Below are positions 1 to 7,043 of a stretch of 8,447 nt of DNA, in pieces. The stretch lies in the NCBI GenBank assembly GCA_041687095.1, contig JAWLCQ010000193.1, positions 1 to 8,447 of the forward strand. Direction: 5' to 3'. Every line of letters begins with the position of its first letter. Within the stretch, counting starts at the first letter, position 1. The position numbers and the translations under genes were made by a program. The notes below the pieces were generated by a model. It had not been told where the DNA came from. It did no database searches and saw only the letters and a program-made list of their open reading frames with translations. The stretch comes from JAWLCQ01 sp041687095. Lineage in GTDB: Bacteria; Planctomycetota; Phycisphaerae; SM23-33.

Positions 1-1
1 G

Positions 2-2092
2 GTGCTCTTCACCGACGGGCGGTTTCAGGATGACGGGTGGGAAGCGTTGGCGGAGGCGGTAGGTCGCGCGGGGGCGGAGCGTGGGGGGCGGGGGGCGCCG
101 CTGCTGATCGTTCCGCTCGCCGATCCGCCGAGCGACGCGCGCGTGGCGGGGCTGACGGGCGAGCGCGTGGGCGAGGGGCGGGTGGGGCTCCGCGCGACGG
201 TGTCGGCGGGGGCGGGGCAGCGGCGGACGCTGGTGATCGAACGCATGGGGCCCGCGGGGGCGGTGGCGCTGTTGCGGCGGGAACTGCAGCTTCTGAGCGG
301 GGATTTCGCCACCGTGCTCGCCGAGGACCCCGACGGGCCCCCGGACGCGGCGGGCGAGTACCGGGCACGCCTGCTGCCCTCCGACGCCTTCCCCGAGAAC
401 GACCAGGCGGTGGCGTTCGTCCCGCCCCTGGGGGGGCAGGTGGCGGTGCTGGCGGGGGATGCGGCGGCGGCGGGGGTGCTGGCGGGGGCGCTGCCGCGCG
501 GGCGGGTGCTCGATGGCGAAGCGGCTCCGCGGAGCGCGGAGGCGTGGATGGCCCATGCGGGGGTGGTGCTGGCGGACGGGACGGGGACGCTGCTGGACGC
601 GAAGCAGCGGGAGGCGCTGGCGGGGTACGTTCGGGCGGGCGGGGGGCTGGTGCTGATCGGGGCGGGCCCGCACGCCGCACCGGCCGACCGCGACGATCCG
701 CTCAACGCCGTCACCCCCCTCACCGCCCAGCCCTTCGAGCGCCGCCCGCTGAAGGCGATCGTACTCCTCGACGCGTCGGGCTCGATGGCGGAGGCGGCCG
801 ACGCGGGCGCACCGGCGGGGGGGCGCGTGAAGTTCGACCTCGCCGCGCAGGCCGTCCTGGGCATGCAGAGGCACCTCACGGAGCGGGACGCGCTGGCGGT
901 CATCGTCTTCTCCGATCAGGCGGAGACGGTCTACGACAGCGGGGGGCGGCCGGCGGATTTCGGGGCGGTGCGGGCGGCGCTGGCGGGGGTGCGGCCGTCG
1001 GGGGCCACGGATGTCGCCCCGGCGCTGGAGGCGGCGATGGAGGTTCGCGTGCCCGAGGGCCTCGCGGGGCTGGTGATCCTGGTGAGTGATCTGCGGACGA
1101 AGGAGTTCGACGCGGCGGCGATGGCGGGGAGGCTGCGGGCGGGGGAGTTGTCGCTGGCGGTGGTGGAGACGGCGGGGGCGGGGGAGGAGGGGGCGGCCGC
1201 CACGCCGTTGCGGAAGCTGTCGGCGTTGCTGGGGGCGGAGCACGTGCGGAGCGAGTCGTTGACGGCGTTGGCGGAGTTGTTCGCCCGCTTCCTTCGCGAC
1301 GCCCGGGGCGAGGTCGTGCGTCGGGGGGCGTTTGCGCTCGAGCGGCCGGCGGAGTTGTTCGGGCTGCCCGTCCCCCCGCTGCCCCCCCTGCCGGGATACC
1401 TGCTGACGGCGGCGCCGCCGGAGGCCGAGGTCCTCGCCCGCACGGTGGGCGAGGGCGATCCCATCGTCGCGCGGCGTGCCGTTGGGCTGGGGCGATCGGT
1501 CTCGCTGGCCCTGCCGGAGGGGGCGGGCGAGTGGCTGGGCTCCCCGCCCGCGCGGGTGCTGCTGGAGGGGGCGGTGCAGTGGGTCGCCGCCGGGGCGTCC
1601 GACCCGCGCTTCGCCGGGTCGCTGGAGCGGACGGGCGAGGGGGTGCGGCTGCGCGTCGAGGTGCGCGAGGACGGGACGCCGCGGAACGGGCTGGAACTGA
1701 CGGGGGGGGTGTGGCGGAGCGGGGCGGGGGGCGTACGGACGGTGGCGGTTCCGCAGACCGCCCCGGGGCGGTACGAGGCGGCGCTCCCCGCCGATCCCGC
1801 GGGCGGTGCGCTGCACGTCACGGTCCGCGGCGAGGAGGGGGCGGTGGTGTGGCGGGGCGGGCTGTCGTCGCCGTCGCCGGAGGAGTTCGCCGCCCTGGGG
1901 GCGGACTGGGCGGCGCTGGAGGCGCTGGCGGTGCGGGCGGGGGGGCGGGTGGTGTCGGAGGGCGAGGCGCGGTCGCTGCTGGGGGAGTGGCGGCGGAGCG
2001 AGGCGGTCCCGCTGGCGGGGTGGCTGTGGGGGGCGGCGGTGCTGGTGATGCTGGTGGAGTGGCTGCGGACGCGGGTGCGCCGGGTGGGCTGA
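2..2092 (+). CDS. VWA and glutamine-amidotransferase-like membrane protein, 5'-partial
   Basis: The reading frame is open at the window edge, so the true start lies upstream; the GTG at position 2 is probably internal. 696 residues are visible. Residues 2-6 (LFTDG) look like the last metal-site strand of a first VWA domain. A beta-rich segment with a PSDAFPEND motif (about 126-134) follows, then a class I amidotransferase-like domain ending in GGGLVLIGAG (about 214-223), without an obvious catalytic Cys. A second VWA domain follows, with a full MIDAS: DASGS (257-261), Thr336 and Asp363. After it come a GDPIVARR...GLGRSV segment (about 485-500), an Ig-like region (about 545-615) and one transmembrane helix (about 671-688) with an Arg-rich cytoplasmic tail. 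This order is known from bacterial membrane proteins near MoxR/DUF58/Bat-type operons. A role in metal-dependent protein binding in the envelope is inferred; no specific partner can be read. Codons are strongly G-ending (GCG, GGG, CTG). Confidence 0.85.
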   Translation: MLFTDGRFQDDGWEALAEAVGRAGAERGGRGAPLLIVPLADPPSDARVAGLTGERVGEGRVGLRATVSAGAGQRRTLVIERMGPAGAVALLRRELQLLSGDFATVLAEDPDGPPDAAGEYRARLLPSDAFPENDQAVAFVPPLGGQVAVLAGDAAAAGVLAGALPRGRVLDGEAAPRSAEAWMAHAGVVLADGTGTLLDAKQREALAGYVRAGGGLVLIGAGPHAAPADRDDPLNAVTPLTAQPFERRPLKAIVLLDASGSMAEAADAGAPAGGRVKFDLAAQAVLGMQRHLTERDALAVIVFSDQAETVYDSGGRPADFGAVRAALAGVRPSGATDVAPALEAAMEVRVPEGLAGLVILVSDLRTKEFDAAAMAGRLRAGELSLAVVETAGAGEEGAAATPLRKLSALLGAEHVRSESLTALAELFARFLRDARGEVVRRGAFALERPAELFGLPVPPLPPLPGYLLTAAPPEAEVLARTVGEGDPIVARRAVGLGRSVSLALPEGAGEWLGSPPARVLLEGAVQWVAAGASDPRFAGSLERTGEGVRLRVEVREDGTPRNGLELTGGVWRSGAGGVRTVAVPQTAPGRYEAALPADPAGGALHVTVRGEEGAVVWRGGLSSPSPEEFAALGADWAALEALAVRAGGRVVSEGEARSLLGEWRRSEAVPLAGWLWGAAVLVMLVEWLRTRVRRVG

Positions 2093-2171
2093 CGGGATTC
2101 GCGCGACACCCGCGGCGCGGGGGAGCGGTTATAGGATTGCGGACATCCGAACGGTCCATGGGAATCCACAC

Positions 2172-4790
2172 ATGATGAAACGCGTACGACGGTCGGGGCT
2201 GGCGGCGATGGTGGTGTGCCTGAGCGTAATCGTGCCCGCGGCGGCGGACGACGCCCCGTGGACGCAGGCCCAGACGCTCTACGGGACGGCGATGAGCGCG
2301 TACCGCGGCAAGCGGTACGAGCAGGCCCTGGAGCTGTTCGAGCAGTTCCTGAGCAGGCACGGCACGCACGAGAGCATCCCCGAGGCGCACTTCCAACTCG
2401 CCCACTGCCTCAGCGAGCAGAAGAAGCCCGGGGGGGGCGAACTCATCGAGGCGGTCCTCAAGAAGTTCGAGGGCTCGAAGTGGTGGTTCCGCGCGTGGCG
2501 GTCGAAGCTGGGGGGCGCGGTGAACCGCGAGGCGTGGGACGAGTACCTCGATCTGCTGGAGAGCTTCGAGCGCCAGGTCAAGCACCTGCCGCTGGACTAC
2601 GTCACCTACTGGGACCGCCACGTGTGCCCGGCCTTGTGGCTGGACGTGGAGTACGACAACCGCCGCCTGCCCGACGAGTTGAAGTGGCTGCGGACGGCGT
2701 ATATCGATCCGGGCTGGGAGCGCGAGCTGCTCGTCGTCGCCAACACGCCCCAGCGGGCGGAGCGGATCCTCAAGGTCCTGAAGAACACGCTCAAGGCCCG
2801 CGAGGGCGAGCTGCCCGCCAACTGGCAGTTCGTGCACTACCTCCTGCTCCAGCAGGCGGGCAAGGGCGCGCTCGCCGAGGAGACCCTCACCCGGTACGTC
2901 GAGGAGTGGGGCACGGACCCCCGCGGGCTGGGGCTGTGGCTCCAGTTGGCCGAGTACCGCCTCGAGCGCAAGGAGACCCAGGCCGCCGAGGCCGCCTACG
3001 CCGAGATCCTCAAACGCTACGAAGGCAACGCCTCGCTGTCGGTCCTGGTGGAGCCCTGGCTGGAGTACCTGAAGGAGAAGAACCTCTACGCGGCGTTCGT
3101 CAACTTCACCGAGTGGTACCTGCGGGTGTACCCGCTGGGGCGGCTGCGGGGCAAGGCGGTGGCGTACTGGCTGGCGATGGTTCGCCCCCCGGCGCTGGCG
3201 GGGGACCTGGAGGCGCGGAACACGATGGTCCAACTGCTGGACCGCTTCCACGGCCCCCAGAGCGATGCCAAGCGGCGGTGGATGATCGATTTCCACATTG
3301 AGGCCCAGGAGCCCGCCGAGGCCGTCGCCCTCGCCCGCGTGTACCTGGACGATTCCCGCTGGTCGCGGGGGACGCTGGGGATGCTCGAGAACTACGCGAA
3401 GAAGTGCCCGCCCTTCGGGCAGCTCGTGGCGGAGGCGAAGGGGAAGTACGGCATCTATGAGCCTGCCCCCGAGGGCGAGGCGGCGGCGCTCCTCCAGCGC
3501 CTCCAGACCCGCATGAAGGACGAGCAGGTGCGGCACATGGAGGAGATCGCGGACGAGATGTTCGAAACGTACCGCGAGACGCACGAGACGCTGCTGGCGG
3601 TGCAGACGCTCGCGGACTTCTACTTCAAGAAGGTCATGCCCGAACCGCGGGACAAGTGGATGGCCCGCATGTTCGAGGCCTACCCCCGCCACCCGCTGAC
3701 GGAGGACGCGCTGGCCAAGCAGATCCACGCCATGAACGCCTCCTCGCAGTACGAGGGGATGGGCCAGGCGATGGACCTGTTCCAGGCCCGCTTCCCGACG
3801 GGGGCGGTGCCCCGGCTCGACTGGTTCAACGCCCGCCTCCACTGCTACCGCGCCACGGGCGATGCGGCGGGCGTGACGCGGATGCTCCAGGAGCGGGAGG
3901 CGCGGTGGGAGCGGGCGGCGAAGGGGGGCAGCGTGGAGGCCATGCAGGAGCTGCTCCGCACGGATCCCAACCGCGTCGGGCAGGACGCCAACGCGCAGCT
4001 CGTGGGCGACTTCTGGATGAAGTACGCCGACATGCACAAGGGCACGCGGGTGGAGCTGTACTGCCTCGACCGCGCGGTCCACGGGTACTACCACGGGGCG
4101 CTGAACCGCAAGGGCCAGTTCCCCCGCGTCGACGCGGCGCTGCAGGTGGTCGAGCGCCTCCGCTCCCAGACCGTGGATCCCGAGATCGCCTGGAACACCG
4201 AGTTCGACGACGTCAACATCCTCTCCCGCGAGGGGCGGGTGCAGGAGGCCCTCCAACGCATCGCCGAGCGGATCAAGGACCGCCAGAAGATCCGCGACCT
4301 GTCGCTGCGGCTGGACTTCGGGGCCCTGGCGGAGACGATCGAGAAGGCCCCCAAGGAGGCCCGCAGCGTCCTCGCCGTCTGGGACCGCCTCCGCCGCATC
4401 TGCGTGGGCACGCGCGACCAGCGCAACCTCACGGGGGCGGAGGCCCGCGTGTTCATGCTCGTCAAGGACTTCCGCGCGGCGGAGTCGCGCTACCTCAAGC
4501 TCATGGAGGACATCCCGTACCCCCTGGCGGCCTACGGGACCTTCCTGGGCGCCTACAACGCCGCCAAGGGCCTCGGGGCCCCGCGCGCCAAGGCCCTCGC
4601 CGACTCCTATCTCTCCCGCATCCGCCACTGTCAGGAGGTCGTGCCCGGGCTGCTGCTGATGGTGGGCAGGGATCTGGCGGGCAATCGGGACATCGCCATC
4701 GACATCCGCAGACGCTTCGCCTCCGACTACCCTGACAGCACCGCCCGCGGGCAGTACGAGGCGCACCTGGCGAAGCTGGCGAAGAAGTAG
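2172..4790 (+). CDS. Exported large TPR/alpha-solenoid repeat protein
   Basis: 872 residues. The N-terminus is a signal peptide: basic MMKRVRR, a hydrophobic stretch at about 9-22, and an A-A-A cleavage site after residue 25, so the protein is probably periplasmic. There is no lipobox. A clear TPR unit lies at about 34-66 (YGTAMSAYRGKRYEQALELF) and a second at about 70-100. More degenerate helix pairs continue to the C-terminus, for example around LAEYRLERKETQAAEAAYAE. The start is one of two adjacent ATGs (2172, 2175). No good Shine-Dalgarno sequence lies upstream, but the signal peptide fits this start. The gene lies 79 bp after the VWA gene on the same strand, so co-transcription is likely but unproven. 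TPR proteins usually act as protein-binding scaffolds, and VWA/TPR pairing occurs in Bat-type operons. I cannot name a specific family. Third-position use alternates between G-rich and C-rich blocks. Confidence 0.85.
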   Translation: MMKRVRRSGLAAMVVCLSVIVPAAADDAPWTQAQTLYGTAMSAYRGKRYEQALELFEQFLSRHGTHESIPEAHFQLAHCLSEQKKPGGGELIEAVLKKFEGSKWWFRAWRSKLGGAVNREAWDEYLDLLESFERQVKHLPLDYVTYWDRHVCPALWLDVEYDNRRLPDELKWLRTAYIDPGWERELLVVANTPQRAERILKVLKNTLKAREGELPANWQFVHYLLLQQAGKGALAEETLTRYVEEWGTDPRGLGLWLQLAEYRLERKETQAAEAAYAEILKRYEGNASLSVLVEPWLEYLKEKNLYAAFVNFTEWYLRVYPLGRLRGKAVAYWLAMVRPPALAGDLEARNTMVQLLDRFHGPQSDAKRRWMIDFHIEAQEPAEAVALARVYLDDSRWSRGTLGMLENYAKKCPPFGQLVAEAKGKYGIYEPAPEGEAAALLQRLQTRMKDEQVRHMEEIADEMFETYRETHETLLAVQTLADFYFKKVMPEPRDKWMARMFEAYPRHPLTEDALAKQIHAMNASSQYEGMGQAMDLFQARFPTGAVPRLDWFNARLHCYRATGDAAGVTRMLQEREARWERAAKGGSVEAMQELLRTDPNRVGQDANAQLVGDFWMKYADMHKGTRVELYCLDRAVHGYYHGALNRKGQFPRVDAALQVVERLRSQTVDPEIAWNTEFDDVNILSREGRVQEALQRIAERIKDRQKIRDLSLRLDFGALAETIEKAPKEARSVLAVWDRLRRICVGTRDQRNLTGAEARVFMLVKDFRAAESRYLKLMEDIPYPLAAYGTFLGAYNAAKGLGAPRAKALADSYLSRIRHCQEVVPGLLLMVGRDLAGNRDIAIDIRRRFASDYPDSTARGQYEAHLAKLAKK

Positions 4791-4798
4791 GCGCGGCC

Positions 4799-5410
4799 TT
4801 AGTACCCAGGCTCCCCGCCCTCGGGCGTGATGGTCTGGGAGACGTGGGCGTGGCCCTCGGGCCCGGGCGCCGCGGCCGGGGCGGCCCCGGGGTGCGTGAG
4901 CACCTCCCCGATCGCCCGGCAGAAGGCGATGAGATCCTCGGGCTTGCGCGACGTGATGAGCTTGCCGTCCACCACGCACTCCTCGTCCACCCAGTGGGCC
5001 CCGGCATTGATGAGGTCGTGCTTGATGGCGACGAAGCTCGTCGCCCGCTTGCCGCGCAGCGCGTCGGTGCAGCAGAGCATCCACCCGCCATGGCAGATGG
5101 CCGCCAGGACGATGTCGGCGGCGGCGGCCTGCTGGATGAACCGGATCATGGACTCGTCGCGGCGCATGAAGTCCGGGGCCCAGCCCCCGGGGACGACGAC
5201 GGCGTGGAAGTCCGCCCCGTTGGCGTCGCGGGCGGCGAGGTCGGAGCGGCAGGGGTATCCGAGCTTCGAGGGGTAGGTCTCCCCGGCGTTGGGGGCGACG
5301 AGGACGACCTCGGCCCCGGCGTCCTGGAGGCGGTAGTAGGGGTACCACACCTCCATCTCCTGGTATTCGCGGTCGAGCAGAATGGCGATGCGCTTGCCGG
5401 TGAGGTTCAT
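4799..5410 (-). CDS. DJ-1/PfpI family protein (class I amidotransferase-like fold)
   Basis: 203 residues. The DJ-1/PfpI domain spans about 6-172 and matches the archaeal PfpI protease pattern: EYQEMEVWYPYYRL (15-28) carries the conserved Glu20, VVVPGGWAPD is at 71-80, and the nucleophile elbow AICHGGW (104-110) places Cys106 followed by His107. The INAGAHWVDEECVVDG segment (134-149) is also typical. The family includes peptidases, chaperones, glyoxalases and deglycases; the Glu/Cys/His set is present, so an active enzyme is plausible, but the substrate cannot be read. A Gly/Ala/Pro-rich tail at about 173-203 is extra compared with compact members. The protein appears cytoplasmic, with no signal peptide. 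A GGAG about 8 bases before the ATG supports the start. The zinc-ribbon gene ends 22 bp upstream on the same strand, so the two probably form an operon. Its stop codon is 8 bp from that of the convergent TPR gene. Confidence 0.93.
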   Translation of the reverse strand: MNLTGKRIAILLDREYQEMEVWYPYYRLQDAGAEVVLVAPNAGETYPSKLGYPCRSDLAARDANGADFHAVVVPGGWAPDFMRRDESMIRFIQQAAAADIVLAAICHGGWMLCCTDALRGKRATSFVAIKHDLINAGAHWVDEECVVDGKLITSRKPEDLIAFCRAIGEVLTHPGAAPAAAPGPEGHAHVSQTITPEGGEPGY

Positions 5411-5432
5411 GGTGCGGTCTCCACGGTTGGGG

Positions 5433-6668
5433 TCATTGCCCCAAGTATATCCACGTCACGCACGCGGCGAGGAAGATGGCGGCCCAGGCGAAGAGGGGGA
5501 CCTGCTCGATCGGGCGGACGGCGGGGTCGATCCGGCGCAGCGCCCCGTTGGCGGTGCGGGCGACGGCGAGGGGGAGGGCCTTGTATAGCGGGCCCCGCTG
5601 GGCGCGGGCGGCGGACCTGGCGTGGGCGGCCGCCCGCTTGCGCTCGTCGATCCACTCGCGGCACTGGGGGCACTTGTCGGCCCGGAGGGGGACGGGAGCG
5701 GCGCAGACCGGGCAGGGCCGCGTCGCCTCGGGAGGTGCGGGGGCCTTGGGCTTCGCCGGTGCGGGCGCGGTGAGGGGAGTGGGGGCGGTGGGCGGAGGCC
5801 CCGCCGCGGGCGCCTGGGGCGATGCGGGTGCGGGCGCCGGAGCTTTGGGGGCGGCCGCCTGCCCTTGGGACTGCGGCGGCGGCGACGCCGCTTTGGCTGG
5901 GCCCTCGTCGCGGGCCTTGCCCGGGGCGTCGGTCTTGGCGGGTTCCGCCACCGGGGCCGGGGCGGGCGAGGCCGCCGCCTGCAGTACCGCCAAGGCGTCG
6001 GCGGGCGAGGGGGCGATCCGGGGGGCGGGCCGGACCGTTGGTGTGGGCGCGGCGGGGGGAGTGGGGGCGGTGAGCGGAGGCTTCGCCGCGGGCGTTTGAG
6101 GCACTGCGGGTGCGGGCGCCGGTGGTTTGGGGTCGGCTGCCTGCTCCTTGGGCGGCGGCGACCCCGCTTTGGCTGCGCTCTGCGGATGCGTCTTCGCGGG
6201 CGGGTCGGTCTTCGCCGCGGGTGGCGTGCTGGTGCTCCCCGGCTGCTTGGTGGGAGGCTTCGCCTCGGGCGTCCGCGAACGCACCGGGGGCGCCTCCTCC
6301 ACCGACTCCAGCACGATGAGTTCCTCGTCCGCCGGAGGCGCAGCCGCCTTGGGGGGCGGTACGGCTCCCGCCCCGGCCGCCGGGCGGGCGGGGGGCTGGG
6401 CGGCGGGGGGCTTGGGGGTCGCGGGGGCGGCTGCGCGCGGGGGGGCGGGCTTCACCGGGGGCCGGGCCGCCTCGCCCGTCACCGCCGCCGCCAGCGCATC
6501 GAGCGCCGACGCCGCACTCCCCGGACCCGCCGGCGCGGGCGGGGCCTTTCGCCGCGGAGCCGGGATCACCGCTCGCGTCCCGCACTGCGGACACTGACCC
6601 TCCTTCCCGATCAGCGACTCGGGAAACTCGATCTTCTGTCCGCACGTGGTGCACTTCAGTCGAATCAT
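5433..6668 (-). CDS. Double zinc-ribbon, Pro/Ala-linker, tail-anchored membrane protein
   Basis: 411 residues. The N-terminal zinc ribbon uses Cys6, Cys9, Cys26 and Cys29 (CTTCG ... CPQCG), resembling MJ0042-type fingers. A Pro/Ala/Lys-rich low-complexity linker runs from about 36 to 317. It is interrupted by an acidic hydrophobic motif, DEELIVLESVEE (114-125), and contains a duplicated segment (about 165-204 and 257-298). A second zinc ribbon has Cys319, Cys322, Cys333 and Cys336. A basic region (about 342-380) precedes a single C-terminal transmembrane helix (about 391-409) with almost no tail, so the ribbons probably face the cytoplasm. AGGA lies 7 bases before the ATG. Another minus-strand frame is open over the same span, but only this one encodes the paired Cys motifs. 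The role is unknown; a membrane-bound adaptor binding protein or nucleic acid is inferred. It is probably the first gene of an operon with the DJ-1/PfpI gene, 22 bp downstream. Confidence 0.85.
   Translation of the reverse strand: MIRLKCTTCGQKIEFPESLIGKEGQCPQCGTRAVIPAPRRKAPPAPAGPGSAASALDALAAAVTGEAARPPVKPAPPRAAAPATPKPPAAQPPARPAAGAGAVPPPKAAAPPADEELIVLESVEEAPPVRSRTPEAKPPTKQPGSTSTPPAAKTDPPAKTHPQSAAKAGSPPPKEQAADPKPPAPAPAVPQTPAAKPPLTAPTPPAAPTPTVRPAPRIAPSPADALAVLQAAASPAPAPVAEPAKTDAPGKARDEGPAKAASPPPQSQGQAAAPKAPAPAPASPQAPAAGPPPTAPTPLTAPAPAKPKAPAPPEATRPCPVCAAPVPLRADKCPQCREWIDERKRAAAHARSAARAQRGPLYKALPLAVARTANGALRRIDPAVRPIEQVPLFAWAAIFLAACVTWIYLGQ
5774..5899. repeat. Intragenic direct repeat, copy 1 (linker of zinc-ribbon gene)
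   Basis: About 126 bp that resemble 6056-6174 at DNA level, with shared blocks such as GGGGAGTGGGGGCGGTG and CGCTTTGGCTG at the two ends. It encodes residues of about 257-298 of the zinc-ribbon protein's linker. Small length differences keep the frame. The copies are about 280 bp apart, which suggests an old in-frame duplication of linker DNA. Low-complexity composition makes the exact ends uncertain. Confidence 0.6.
6056..6174. repeat. Intragenic direct repeat, copy 2 (linker of zinc-ribbon gene)
   Basis: Partner of the repeat at 5774-5899. It encodes residues of about 165-204, with the pattern SPPPKEQAADPKPPAPAPA, which parallels SPPPQSQGQAAAPKAPAPAP in the other copy. The flanking short motifs SALDALAAA (55-63) and SPADALAVLQAAA (221-233) are also similar, hinting at more than one duplication in the linker. 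Confidence 0.6.
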
Positions 6669-6793
6669 TCACTCATCCTATCTCAAACCGTCCTGAAGTT
6701 GAACGCGCGCCTCTCCCCCGTGTTCCGGGGCAATGGCGTCAAAACGCCTCGCGAAGCAACGCGACATGCAGACCGAAGCAGGCAATCCGCACC

Positions 6794-6843
6794 TCCGTGG
6801 CACGGGCGTCTCGCCCGTGTGTCGCAGGGGCGTCTCGCCCCTG
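6794..6843 (+). repeat. REP-like double hairpin, left arm (TCT loops)
   Basis: Two perfect stem-loops in tandem. Hairpin A at 6801-6819 has an 8-bp stem CACGGGCG/CGCCCGTG around loop TCT. Hairpin B at 6823-6845 has a 10-bp stem beginning CGCAGGGGCG, again around TCT. As a whole this 50-nt arm is the gap-free reverse complement of 6914-6963 at 42 of 50 positions. Palindromes of this type are known as dispersed intergenic repeats in high-GC bacteria. There is no T-run after the stems, so intrinsic termination is unlikely. Confidence 0.85.
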
Positions 6844-6913
6844 CGGAGAGGTGAGAACGGCATCGCTGCGAGCCCAACCACCTCCAACTCACGGAGGTTT
6901 CTCCGCCGAAGGC

Positions 6914-6963
6914 CACGGGCAAGATGCCCGTGGGACCCATGGGCGAGACGCCCATGCCACGGA
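6914..6963 (-). repeat. REP-like double hairpin, right arm (AGA loops)
   Basis: Inverted partner of 6794-6843. Hairpin C at 6914-6932 has stem CACGGGCA/TGCCCGTG around loop AGA. Hairpin D at 6938-6956 has stem CATGGGCG/CGCCCATG around AGA. D pairs with hairpin A and C with hairpin B. Six of the eight differences between the arms are compensatory base-pair changes that keep the stems intact. The central spacer between the arms is 70 bp. The arrangement resembles a REPIN, that is, two REP units in opposite orientation. Confidence 0.85.
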
Positions 6964-7003
6964 AACGCTGGGATGCGAGGCCCCGCACGATTCCCCCTTC
7001 CGC

Positions 7004-7033
7004 TTGACCCGCGAGCGGTGCATCGCGTACCCT
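7004..7033 (+). promoter_or_regulatory. Candidate sigma70 promoter for the TPR lipoprotein gene
   Basis: A -35-like TTGACC (7004-7009, 5 of 6 matches to TTGACA) is followed after 18 bp by TACCCT (7028-7033, 3 of 6 matches to TATAAT, keeping the first TA and final T). A start point 7-8 bp after the -10 would fall at about 7040-7041, only 3-4 bases before the ATG. That would make the mRNA almost leaderless, which fits the absence of a Shine-Dalgarno sequence. The call rests on the -35 match, spacing and position only. Confidence 0.45.
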
Positions 7034-7043
7034 CGTTCGCTGG

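Larger units (their letters stand above)
6669..7043. other. Divergent intergenic region with paired inverted hairpins
   Basis: 375 bp between the divergent starts of the zinc-ribbon gene and the TPR lipoprotein gene. It holds two hairpin-rich arms (6794-6843 and 6914-6963), a small central stem-loop (ACCTCC 6880-6885 with GGAGGT 6893-6898), a 5-bp stem at 6735-6748 and a promoter-like sequence next to the lipoprotein gene. The short open frames here arise from the repeats and are not supported as genes. Confidence 0.75.

Noticed and set aside
2130..2137. TATAGGAT as a -10 box for the large TPR gene
   Set aside because: No -35-like sequence lies at 16-19 bp upstream, so the match could be chance; read-through from the VWA gene is as likely.
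1818..5348. Very long minus-strand open frame (over 1100 codons) opposite the VWA and TPR genes
   Set aside because: It runs antisense to two well-supported genes and overlaps the DJ-1 gene in another frame. Its translation is composed of Arg/Pro/Leu/Gly-rich sequence without a domain, as expected from the complement of high-GC coding DNA.
5407..6672. Alternative minus-strand frame over the zinc-ribbon gene
   Set aside because: It lacks the eight paired cysteines and the terminal membrane helix, both of which are clear in the frame at 5433-6668.
6675..6703. Minus-strand TTCAAC-17-TAGGAT as a promoter for the zinc-ribbon gene
   Set aside because: Only 3 of 6 and 4 of 6 consensus matches, and the -10 would overlap the AGGA ribosome site, so both cannot be used as proposed.
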